Positions 1-9,530 of a stretch of DNA of 64,000 nucleotides are shown piece after piece. The stretch lies in NCBI GenBank assembly GCA_030340625.1, contig JAOPHQ010005710.1, positions 124,001 through 188,000 of the forward strand, read 5' to 3'. Below the pieces are notes generated by a model, which worked only from the letters and a program-made list of their open reading frames with translations, was not told where the DNA came from and made no database searches. The position numbers were made by a program, and so were the translations under genes. This stretch comes from Merluccius polli (Eukaryota > Chordata > Actinopteri > Gadiformes > Merlucciidae). Numbering within the stretch: the first letter of the stretch is position 1; every line of letters begins with the position of its first letter.

Positions 1-82
1 ATCAAGCAGGGAGAAACAGGGAACCCCGGCAGGCACACACAACTTTCCAAAGCGTGAGAAAGTGGTGCACAATAATATAGCA

Positions 83-125
83 TCAATCAATCAGTCAAGA
101 TTTATTTTTATAGCGCTGTTTACAA
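83..125 (-). repeat. 3' tail fragment of a fish L2-type LINE/SINE
   Basis: On the minus strand this reads as an 'aacagcgctataaaaataaa' tail followed by short CAATCAAT-like repeats. That is the usual end of fish L2-group retroposons, and a diverged plus-strand example lies at 20729-20976. Only the tail is recognisable. Confidence 0.5.
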
Positions 126-220
126 AATTGCATTGTCACAGATTACTTCACAGATTACAAAGAAACCTACATTTTGCCCCACCACCAAATTTCCCATCCT
201 CCTTTCACATCTACGCCCAC

Positions 221-1209
221 TAGGGGTGTGAACGTGTACACGTGTACATGTGTAACCGGTTAGTAAATCATAACCGTTTAGGAAAAATCAGTAAACGAAA
301 ACCGAAAAAAAAAAAAAATCAAAATCTTCAATCAAAATTAACACGTACTATTTATTTAGAGATTAATAAAGCTACAAATGTTCCACTTTGACAACGTTAA
401 TGCGCTAAGAAATGCACGTGATAAATGTTGGTACCCTCCCGCGTCTGTGTGAAGCGATCTGGGTTCTCATAAACCTGTTCGCGTTGGTAAGAGACGAGCA
501 GAGTCTACAGCGTCCGCTCGCAGAGCAGAGTCTACAGCGTCCGCAGTCTACTGTGAAACAATTTACTCCAAAAAGGGTTAGGGTTATGGTTAGGCTTATG
601 GTTAGGGTTAGCGTAATCTATCACCGTGACCGGGTTATTATTGGAGTGAATGGACGCTGTAGACTCTGCTCGTCTCTTACCACCGCAAACGGGTTTATGA
701 GAACCCAGATCGTTTCACACAGACGCAGGAGGGAACTGTTTGCGTCAGTATCAGACGTCTAGGGGCGTGACAAATCGTCGGTATATTACGAGTTGGGATG
801 AGAACAGGCTGGCGATTTACGACCGATGGAGGGGGGGGGGGGGTCATTGCCTCAGCCCCCCCTGAGGGGGGGCTGAGGCAATGTGAGGGGGGCTACAGCC
901 CCCGCAGCACCCCCCTTCCCGCGCTAGTGGGTGGGGCTAACGTCGGTGGCGGTGCAAGCGGTTCTGGGCCACGACAGACAACCATGCGGCATTTTGCAAG
1001 CAAGAAGTGTGAGAAGGAACGGAGCGACTCAATCATTTGAGTGGCGGCAGTGACGCGGAGGAATCTTTCTGAAAAGTGGCTGCACCCTCCATTGGTCGTA
1101 TAGCGCGACTGCGGTCCACTTAAAAAAAAAAAAAAACGGTTAACCGTGTACACGAATAAAAAGGGGTTGTGTAACCGCTTACAATTTTTTGTAACCGTTC
1201 ACACCCCTA
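221..1209. mobile_element. Non-autonomous hAT element, complete
   Basis: The ends are inverted copies of TAGGGGTGTGAACG. They are flanked by a perfect 8-bp direct repeat, acgcccac (213-220 and 1210-1217), which is the hAT signature. The 989-bp interior has no convincing gene. It carries a second inverted repeat (431-515 against 652-736) around a degenerate TTAGGG-like tract (about 575-610), and a C/G-rich hairpin region near 830-900. The short ORFs inside are composition artefacts. Confidence 0.9.
431..736. repeat. Inner 85-bp inverted repeat inside the hAT element
   Basis: The left arm 431-515 and right arm 652-736 are near-perfect reverse complements, for example gagacgagcagagtctacag at 491-510 and its complement near 657-676. 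The spacer holds degenerate telomere-like repeats. It may be an older palindromic element captured by the hAT element, or part of its design. Confidence 0.75.
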
Positions 1210-1430
1210 ACGCCCACCCACATATATCGGTGGGCTATCTGAACGAGAAAGCTGCACGACCTGAGCCGCACTGCAGGGTGTCAGACATAGAAATGAGCTG
1301 CGCATGTGTGCCAGACATGCCCAACTACCAATCACTGACCACCATTTCATTCCCGCCCTGCATTGTTCTTTTTCCTTTGTTTTAAACTTAAACTACTGTA
1401 AATACTGTACTGTACTTACAAGTAATAAAT

Positions 1431-1893
1431 AGCTAATCACTTAACTACCTCTCTGCAGTTGCTTATAGTCTGGTTGCCAGCCTAGTTTGCTCATACTGAG
1501 ACTCTGATGAGAATTGCCTTGTTTTAGTGAGATCCATTTGATTTGTTGCTGCTAGATTTGGCTAATTGCAAATTGATGTAGTTAGCTAGCTGTGTGTGTG
1601 TGTGTGTTAGTGTTAGCTAACTTGAGTTTTACACTGCATGGTAGCATTTCTCTTGAAAATCATATTTAGTTTTTAGTGGTTCATTCACTGTGCTTTGATT
1701 ATTTCATTGTCCTCTCTTTCTCTGTCATCATGCACCAATTTCTGGTTGTTAAACCTCTCAACGCTGCTACAGGGCAGCAGTCAACAGAGGCAGGCTCCAT
1801 GGTGTCGTCTCATGGTACTGCTCCTCAACTCGACCCGACCCCCTACCCAGTTGCACAAGCACTGCACCCCCCGACAGCATTTGTGGTGCAGCA
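1431..1893. other. No gene seen; short GT repeat
   Basis: AT-rich sequence with a (GT) run at about 1589-1608. Small ORFs at 1676-1918 have no recognisable domain; they may hold the degraded 5' part of the transposase relic that follows. Confidence 0.4.
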
Positions 1894-3025
1894 ATGGCTG
1901 ACAATAACCATGGCTTGAACAGCCTGGCACCATCGCAGCCCATCCTTGTTTTCCCCAAACGTCACTTTGGCCAGACTGCACGCGCATTCAACTCAGGCTG
2001 GTACTGTGGGAGACCATGGCTGGAGTACTCAGCAAAGCTAGATGCGTGCTTCTGTTTCCCCTGTCGCAAATGTGGTGCAAATAATGAAAGAGATTTAGTT
2101 TTTACCAAGCAAGGTTTCAATAATTGGAAAACTGCATTGGAGAAAGACAAGGGATTCACCAAGCACACGTCTAGTCAGTGTCATTTGAAGAGTGCTGTGG
2201 CCTGGTCGCAAATGAAGCAAAGGGAGGAAACAGGGGCAACCATTACAAACCTCCTAGGGCCCACCCAGATAGAAAAAAATAGGTACTACATTAAAAGCAT
2301 TGGAGAAGTAGTGAAGTTCCTTGCAATTAATGAGCTTCCGCTGCGTGGCAGTCTGGAAAGCCCACATGATGACCAGGATGTCACCAGGCCTCTTCCTAAA
2401 ACTGGTTGAATACACTCTGGCAAAAGACCCCAAACTGAATGAAATTACCAAAAGTATTTCTCAAAATGCAAAATACACATCCAAAAACATACAAAATGAA
2501 ATAATTGACACACTGGCTAATTTGGTATTACATGAGATCAAAAATAAATACAACAATGCAGATCACACAGGGTTTAGCATTAAAAGCGATGGAACTAGAG
2601 ACAGATGCAATGTGGAAAATCTTTCAATTATGATTCGGTTTGTCTGCAACAGTATTCCAGAGGAACACCTGATTGGTCTGCTTGATCTTAGCCAGTTAGA
2701 TGCAGAATTTATGACCACCCAAATTCTACAGCATCTTTCTGACTCAGGCTACAGTGCAGACAAAATCATCAGTCAATGCTATGATGGAGCTGCTGTCATG
2801 AGTGGGATCAGGGGTGGGGTTCAGGCCTTGCTGCAAAAGAAGGTAGGGAAGGATATTCCATATATCCACTGCTACAGCCACCAGCTGCACTTAGCAGTGG
2901 TCCATGCTATGCAAGCCGAGCCATGTGCAAAACATTTTTTGGCCTTTCCGGATCACTGCATTCCTTTTTCCATCGACATTATGTGTCACAACTGTCAGTA
3001 CGTTTACATGCACAGCTTAATTTGA
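1894..3025 (+). pseudogene. DUF4371/ZMYM-like hAT transposase relic, frameshifted and truncated
   Basis: Two overlapping plus-strand frames (1894-2409 and 2321-3025) together resemble the N-terminal two thirds of the THAP12/ZMYM-like hAT transposases. The first frame has a TTF-type zinc-finger region (CFCFPCRKCG, then FNNWKTALEKDKGFTKHTSS and a CHLKSAV motif). The second has the DUF4371 and RNase-H-like start, with SDGTRD (about 2585) and CYDGAAVMSG (about 2779), which are the usual acidic motifs, and then CYSHQLHLAV. A frameshift lies near 2340-2400, and homology stops around 2940, so the C-terminal dimerisation region is missing. No terminal repeats were found. In the family the protein cuts and inserts its own element; this copy cannot make it. 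A domesticated gene is unlikely, given the frameshift and abrupt end. Confidence 0.8.
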
Positions 3026-3570
3026 TTAAAGCCATAGCTCGACTATGCTCCTCAGTTGGACAACTGCAATTGTCCGCGTATACATGGCGGTGAGTAAATC
3101 GATTCATTGGCCGAAGCGTGTAATGCCCCGCCCCCCCCCCCCCCCCCCAGATAGCCACTGGACGCTGTAACGGAACAGGGCCGCAACCGCAATACGATAG
3201 AGCAGGATCTGTCCCGGCTCCGCCTCACGGACTCGTCCCTGAGTCCAAACACACATCGGGCCGAAGCCGTTTCGGATCTGCTTTTAGGGGTTGTTGCGGA
3301 TATGTGCCAGCGCCGATCCAGCGCCGCCTGATCATCGCGTTACAGATGCGGAACGGGTGCGTGAAACGATTCCGCTTAAATCGCCTTGACTAGTGAACAC
3401 AAATTGTTGTTCAAAATGTTGCCCCCCAAATAAGCCTCATGCCCATGTAATAGTGTGATGTTGTTGCGCTATATTATGAATCAGACAGGATATGTTTTAA
3501 GATTTTATTTTGAAGTATCGCCTTTTATTTTGAAGAACCGGATGTGTGGTGCAGAAGGTGTCTTCTTGTT
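3026..3570. other. Non-coding, with a C run
   Basis: It contains a run of C at about 3131-3149 and otherwise unassigned sequence. No terminal repeats or coding domains were recognised. Confidence 0.4.
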
Positions 3571-3580
3571 GTTTTCGTTT

Positions 3581-4052
3581 GTTTTACTTCCTTTTGCACC
3601 GGACTTTCGGCGCGAAGGTAACTGTTCTTTTACTCTCTGTATGTTCATGATTTTGTGTTGTAAATACTCGGTTTAAATGTTCTTAAATACTTGACAGGTT
3701 AACACAATAATATTGTGGGTATTAGTGGCGTTTTGTTTTAGTTATTTTTATGCATAAATCTGCTATTTGAGAAGAAGTGCGTCGACGGGTAGCGGCGCGG
3801 GCTTGTGGTGTATGTGAAGCTAGCGTGTTTTGTTTGAATGGTTGCATTTACACACGTTATTTATGCTGCACAGGAGCAGAAATCAGTTCGCCAAAAGAGA
3901 CTGAGACCTGTGTGTGTTTTCTGTATTTCTCAAATACAGGTATGTGGATTTGTGCATTATGTTTTTCTGATAAAACATTATTTTGTTAATTTATTTATGT
4001 AATGGGTATTTCATTTAATTTTATTATTATTTTTATGTGATTGTACAGTTTT
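3581..4052 (+). other. Putative intron-containing non-coding transcript unit
   Basis: Segment A, ending in gcgcgaag at 3617, is followed by GTAACT. Segment B (3874-3939) is preceded by ctgcacag and followed by GTATGT. The interval 3618-3873 therefore has GT...AG borders, and B has a donor after it. At 4053-4153 the same A and B text occurs joined exactly at those borders, which is what defines the exons. No protein is evident. Promoter and transcript limits are unknown. Confidence 0.45.
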
Positions 4053-4240
4053 GTTTTACTTCCTTTTGCACCGGACTTTCGGCGCGAAGGAGCAGAAATC
4101 AGTTCGCCAAAAGAGACTGAGACCTGTGTGTTTTCTGTATTTCTCAAATACAGGAGCAGAAATCAGTTTGCCAAAAGAGACTGAGACCTGTTACTGGAAT
4201 AAATTGTTGGATGATGGATTTGTGAAGTGTCTTATAATTT
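4053..4240 (+). repeat. Apparent spliced retrocopy of the preceding unit
   Basis: A (4053-4089) is fused to B (4090-4153), then to a second B-like segment (4154-4191), and then to a short tail with AATAAA at about 4198 and an A run at 4232-4240. Joining at the predicted splice borders plus a poly(A)-like end suggests reverse transcription of a processed RNA. Local tandem duplication with deletion is the alternative. Confidence 0.45.
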
Positions 4241-4640
4241 AAAAAAAAAGAATACACAACGCAGAATAAGACTCACTACACCCACCCACACATGACATTC
4301 TGGTCACACCCCTGGTATAGCCTATACACAGGCATACATTTTACATTTTGTCTGTGGAATGTCCAGAAAAACATTTTCACTAAGGCTATAACTAAATAAA
4401 AAGCTTGACTTGACTTGATAAAGGCTTCAATTGGAGCAATGCATATAGGCTACAAGTTGAAAAAAAATCGTCTTAATGATTACAAAGTGAAACAACGTGA
4501 ACAAAGTCAACCAACACAGAAGACCACAAATTCATATTTGTAAATTGTAATGATAAAAAAACGCAAAGGCTATTATAACGTGAAAAAAGTTAACAAACAC
4601 AAAACGTATTAATGAACACTTAAAAGAATTCTGGTAGGCC
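4241..4640. repeat. Non-coding, with a LINE-like tail
   Basis: Ends of the type aataaaaagcttgacttgac (about 4396-4418) resemble 3' tails of fish non-LTR retroposons. The rest is AT-rich and unassigned. Confidence 0.35.
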
Positions 4641-4852
4641 TATATTGCGTGGACCATTGGTGGGTTTTGAGGATGCTGCTGCTGTTGCTGACGTGCTAGC
4701 CTCTCCTGGCGCCCTCCGCTCCTATCTGTGGACAGGGCAAACCACCGTATGGCATGCCCCCAGATTTCTGCCTCCGTCGCCTTTGCCGTCAAGGAGCATC
4801 TGCGCACTACACCTGGTGGGAAAACACAGACGTCATTAGAGATTAGGTTGAA

Positions 4853-5247
4853 TGATGTGTTCTTTGAGGAAGAAGGCCGCCGACACAGGATCACTTTTAA
4901 CTCACTTTATTTGTTATAGGTTTTGGTCTATTTATGAAGCAAAAGGAGAGGAATTGTATAATTCACGCGTGGAGCGACTCTTAGCTGGATATCTAATAGA
5001 TAGGCTGCCTATAGTTTCTGCCCTCTCCTGCTTGTGTGCGCTGGATAGTACCTTGGCAGGCGTGGCCTCTATGATGTGTAATATGCTCTGATTGGCTAGT
5101 GTTGAGTGCCCGCCTCCAGGTGTATTATGTGCTGCCATCTTGTGGCCAGGTGCGGTTAATACAGCTTATATATTTGGTCCTGTTCCCTTGTGGCTATGTG
5201 AGGATATTACAGCCTGTTGATACATGTGCTGTTATTTATTCGTCACA
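4853..5247 (-). mobile_element. Solo LTR of the retrovirus-like family found at 24987-33820
   Basis: About 395 bp with TG...CA ends, sharing its whole length with the LTRs at 24987-25906 and 33429-33820 and with the inverted copy at 34347-34752. Sense is minus: on that strand AATAAA (around the complement of 4903-4915) precedes the R/U5-like end. The flanks allow a 4-bp duplication (atga) if the left end is placed at 4856. No internal region remains. Confidence 0.75.
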
Positions 5248-5481
5248 ATGAGAAATTTGGATCAGTGCTACATGACGACTAAACAGGCAGGCATATGCAT
5301 CGACATATTGCATTTGCTCAAAATTAAGATTGGCCCATCGTTCTAATTACTTATATAGGCCTAATGGTTTGTGCATTAGTTGATGAAAGGCTGTAATAAT
5401 AATAATAATAATAATAAACTGGTCCTGTAAAACTGAAGCCAAATAAGACAAATGGACTATATCTAACCATGGAGGTTCAGA
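5248..5481. repeat. Intervening sequence with an (AAT)n microsatellite
   Basis: A short AAT/ATA repeat at about 5394-5417; nothing else recognised. Confidence 0.6.
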
Positions 5482-6052
5482 CTGCGTTCCATTTGTCTCG
5501 TAAACTCGTCGCCCGAGTTGTACTGACGCGAGAACGTGACGTCACTTCCTGGGTCATACTACTTATAGCGTTCCATTTGTCTTTGGACATTACGAGTCGG
5601 AAAGAACATGGACACCACCAGTGTAGCAGCTGCGTGATATGCAATGTGATATGTTTTTAGCCACATTAGCCTATTTAGCAAACCAGTTCGAAAACAAAGC
5701 TTTACATTGTATTGCACGCACAGCAAAACAGTGCAATGCATAAATTGGTGACCGCACTAAAGCAGCAATGTAAACAAGTGTGTAAGAGCATTTAAAATCA
5801 ACATTAAAACGACCAACGTAGTACAAATACAAAGAAAATACATCTCAACTTAATGAACTATGGGCGCAACCATCTTCGTTTTCCAAGTCGTATGTTCCGC
5901 TTTGTTCAACTCGGTGTACTCTGAAGGACCCCGAGTTGGACGGCGTATATTACGACCAAAAGGGGGCGTGTCTCGGTAAATGTCGCAAGATAGCTGCGAG
6001 ATTTACCACTTTCCAACTCGGGCGACGAGTTTACGAGACAAATGGAACGGAG
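5482..6052. mobile_element. MITE with ~37-bp terminal inverted repeats
   Basis: The left end gcgttccatttgtctcgtaa and onward (from 5484) is the reverse complement of the right end finishing at about 6049, with about 36 of 37 bases matching. An internal second copy of gcgttccatttgtc lies at about 5569. The interior is non-coding. No target duplication could be set, so the superfamily is open. Confidence 0.75.
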
Positions 6053-7427
6053 CATAATAATAAAAAAGAACCCAGCAAGATCGAAGAATAAACAGAAGGC
6101 ATTTTTGTTGTTGCATGCTGTTTTTTTCCGAAGACGTCAAAACTGGAAGAATTTAATCAACGGAAATAGGTGCGGGAAGGATCGATTTTCATCCTCTTTT
6201 GTAAAGGTACGGTAGCCTATATGTCGTTTATCCTCGTACTTCCTAGCGAGTAAAAGTAGACGACTTCATTCATCTCCCCACTACATGAGCCTTATACCAT
6301 ATAATAGATATGTACAGTGAGTAAACTGGAGTTTGGTGATATTTTGTGTTGAATTTGGGGAAACCAATTGCTGTTTCAGTTGTGTTGGGCTCTTGAAAAT
6401 ACCCTGGTTACCATAAGTCAGTTTTAACTGCTAAACTCTGCAGTCTTCAAATTAATGATAAAAAAAAATACAGCCTATGGCCTACACAAAAATCTTGTAT
6501 GTTGGCATACTGTTAGGAAAAATCCCAGAAGTTTTTCCAGGAGTAATCTGTACTGACTTTTGAGTGAATAAATGCTAATTCACTAAGGGCATTGTAATGA
6601 CGAGATAAACATTTGAAGTAATAGCCTTACGGCTGAGGAGGGTCCGTGACGCCATCCTGTGGAAGGCCCTCTTCACGTTAACACCCTTCCAATTTATTGT
6701 CCGAGAAAGGGGGCAGGAAAACAGATATGAAAGGATATTCCATGTTACCCTCTTCAGGTCAACTCCCCCGACAGCAGAGATGGTATTCACCTAGGGGCAT
6801 GAAGATAATGGTTGGATCACCGTTGCAAACGTGTTTAAACAGTTAAGCCACTTTTTTGACTGTTTTTTTCCCACAATTAAGAAATGTGGTCAATTGGATG
6901 ATGCTTTTATCCATAACATTCAAGTTACATCATCATAAATAGCTTAGTCTAGCAATAAATATGACTTTAGATTAATTAGATTTAGTGTAAGATGAAACAA
7001 GTGTCAAGTACAATGAAAACATATTGGGGGAATATGCTTACAAGTGCATGTTTCTGCCTATCATTGGCAGGGTCCGCTAGCCTAGTCCTAACTAGACCTA
7101 GAGACAAACGATTTCTCACTTGAAGGCGAGTGCTGTTGAAGTTTAAAACCTATTGGCTCTGCCCAGTGCCACTCTGGATCTGCCTTAACCAATCACTAAC
7201 GTTTGGTCGTGACGTATTTCATGCGCCAGAAACCACGTTGCGCGCAGTATACAAACGGCAGATGCAGTGAGCATTAGCATTAGCCTGGTTCCGCCCGCCT
7301 CCGTACTTCCGCTCAATAACTGAAATTCGCGCACGACCTATACGTCACTGTTCTCAGGCCGCGCCTCCTGTTCGCTGATTGGAAGGCACATTTGAGGGAA
7401 AAGAAATCGTTCTAACATACAGCACTC
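6053..7427. other. No gene seen
   Basis: AT-rich non-coding sequence in the first 1 kb. 7060-7380 is GC-richer and looks like a degraded repeat. No domain or terminal repeat was recognised. Confidence 0.4.
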
Positions 7428-7533
7428 TAGTGGTGTGCGATACTGCATATTTTGGTATCGATCCGATACCAAGTAAATACGGGCCAGTATCGCCGATATC
7501 GATACCGATACTTTTCAATAAATAAGGTGAGTA
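7428..7533 (-). mobile_element. Terminal fragment of a hAT MITE (family of 25163-25682)
   Basis: It starts TAGTGGTGTGCGATACTG and continues with TATCGATC/GATACC-rich text that is nearly identical to the reverse complement of the right end of the complete element at 25163-25682. Homology stops at about 7533, so the other end is missing. Confidence 0.7.
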
Positions 7534-7601
7534 GTATATAACAGACACTTTTTTGGTGTTACGCGCGCGGATTATCTTTTTTTTTTTTTTTTTTTTTCTG
7601 C

Positions 7602-8003
7602 AGACATCAAACGCCATGCAAATCTGCATGGGGCATACGTGTGGGCACGTGCGTTAACCCCAACCCTAACCCCCCTACCCCAACCCACCCCAGACAACTA
7701 GCCCGGCGCCGCCAGGCTGTCGCAAATGTTAATTGCGGCAATCAAAGCGTATGCGTGGGATTTTTTTTTTTTTTAATTTTTTTTTTTTTTTTTTTATCAA
7801 ACGCCGTGCAAATCTGCATGGGGCGTACGTGTGGGCACATGCGTTAACCCCAACCCTAACCCCCCTACCCCAACCCACCCCAGACAACTAGCCCGGTGCC
7901 GCCAGGCTGTCGCAAATGTTAATTGCGGCAATCAAAGCGTATGCGTGGGAATTTTTTATTTTTTTCTGCAGACATCAAACGCCATGCAAATCTGCATGGG
8001 GCG
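7602..8003 (+). repeat. ~190-bp tandem repeat array with telomere-like core (copies A, B and start of C)
   Basis: Each unit contains atgcaaatctgcatggggc, then an (A)ACCCCAACCCTAACCCCCCT tract, a CAACTAGCCCGG(C/T)GCCGCCAGGCTG block and a CAATCAAAGCGTATGCGTGGGA end followed by a T run. Copy A is about 7602-7790 and copy B about 7796-7965. Copy C begins at about 7967 and is cut at 8003 by the L1 insertion; it resumes at 14111. Confidence 0.8.
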
Positions 8004-8247
8004 GTCTGGGAGAGAGGGCTATGGGTCTGGGAGAGAGGGCTATGGGAGAGAGAGGGCTATGACGGAGGGCTGAGACTATCGCGAGACAGCAAGTGAGATC
8101 CAGCATGGCGACACACTGAACTTCCAAACAAATCCAACTTGATACTTAAACTTTTGAATCCAACATCAAACTCATCGGTTATAACTCATCTCCACTCTGG
8201 ATAACCTCTTCACATTCATCGACAACTACTTCTATAACCTGGACATC

Positions 8248-8976
8248 ATGTCAGCACAAGAAAGAAAGAAATTAAAACGGGACTGGTCCACTGAAACCGA
8301 CGACGGACTCATAACAACTGAGGTCAGTGTACTCGAATCCATCAATGCAAAATTATCTGTACTGGAATTACTCCATGATGACATTAGGGAACTCAAAGCC
8401 AGCCTTGAATTCTCACAATCTCAGATTGATTCGCTTGTACAAGACAATAACGAAATTAAAGTTACCGTTAAAACACTATCCACTCAAGTAACGCTGCTCA
8501 CTGACGAAAACAAATCCATCCAAGCTACATTGCTCAATCTTCAGTGCCGCAGCATGCGCGACAATTTAATATTCTCCGGCATACCTCAACAGAATCTCGA
8601 TGATCCAGAGGGAGCTCTGAAAGAGTTTATGGAAACTTCGCTTGAACTCCCTAAACAGACCGTGGATCAAATAACATTTCATCGAGTTCATCGTCTCACC
8701 CCAAAAGTCAATAAACCGAACAACCCGGCGCCGATAATAGCCAAATTCGAACACTACAAACATAAAGAGTTGATTAAAAGCAGAGGCAAGTTTCTAAAAG
8801 GATCTAACTTTGGGATGAACGACCAATTCCCTAAGGAAATACAGCAACGACGGAAAATACTCATCCCTATAATGAAAAACTTTCGCGAAAAAGGGAAACG
8901 AGCCGCACTATCAGTTGATAAACTGTATGTTGACGGAGCGTTATTTCGTGACCGTGAAATCACTGCATGGCTGTAG
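8248..8976 (+). CDS. L1 ORF1 protein (RNA-binding, coiled-coil trimer type)
   Basis: The 242-residue product starts at the first ATG after the 5' UTR and is uninterrupted. Residues about 25-100 are heptad-rich with little proline (SVLESINAKLSVLELLHDDI and the stretch after it), as expected of the coiled coil. Residues about 100-185 match the L1 ORF1 RRM-like region (MRDNLIFSGIP, then ITFHRVHRLTP), and the tail is the basic C-terminal domain. By family knowledge, ORF1p coats the element's RNA and acts as a nucleic-acid chaperone in the cytoplasmic ribonucleoprotein. The length is slightly short, as is common in fish L1. No cysteine knuckle is visible, which separates it from L2- or CR1-type ORF1 proteins. 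Confidence 0.85.
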   Translation: MSAQERKKLKRDWSTETDDGLITTEVSVLESINAKLSVLELLHDDIRELKASLEFSQSQIDSLVQDNNEIKVTVKTLSTQVTLLTDENKSIQATLLNLQCRSMRDNLIFSGIPQQNLDDPEGALKEFMETSLELPKQTVDQITFHRVHRLTPKVNKPNNPAPIIAKFEHYKHKELIKSRGKFLKGSNFGMNDQFPKEIQQRRKILIPIMKNFREKGKRAALSVDKLYVDGALFRDREITAWL

Positions 8977-9364
8977 GTTATAGCCTCTTCTTTCTCCTGC
9001 CAGCAACTACATCCATGGAACTTTAACACTACTCCTGCTGTCTCTCCAAATCATGTTGTTACATGTTGCACCAGTTACAAGCTCAAGAAGCACTGCGTCC
9101 ATACTCTCTCTCTCTTCATCTTCTTCTCTCTATTGCTCTTTTCTCATCCTCTCTTTCTGTCTTTACTCTCTCTAAATCTCTCCATATGTTCAATGTTTGT
9201 ATGTTACTATATGTTAAATGTCTCTATGTTAACTCTATATCTGTTTTATGTAGACTCAGGCCCACATCCATTTGTAAACATGGGATATTCTGGGGGCACC
9301 ATACCAGGTGCACATCTTGTTACTCAATTATGAGAATGCCCCATGACTTTCTGTACTATGCTGC

Positions 9365-9394
9365 AATGGTTGTTTTCCCCTTTAACACACACAT

Positions 9395-9426
<32 letters not shown>
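9365..9426 (+). repeat. (CA)n microsatellite between L1 ORFs
   Basis: About 50 nt of CA dinucleotides in the inter-ORF region. Short ORFs across 9063-9549 read through this and CT-rich text and are not genes. Confidence 0.9.
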
Positions 9427-9428
<2 letters not shown>

Positions 9429-9530
9429 TAGCTCTCTCTGTATCCCCTCTCCCCCTACTCTCAATCTATCTCGTCCTTTCCCCTCTTCAGTCCCCACATA
9501 CATTGACTATGCTATGTACAACATACACTC

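Noticed and set aside
1767..1987. Minus-strand ORFs opposite the hAT relic
   Set aside because: Overlap the recognised plus-strand transposase domain in the wrong strand; no similarity of their own.
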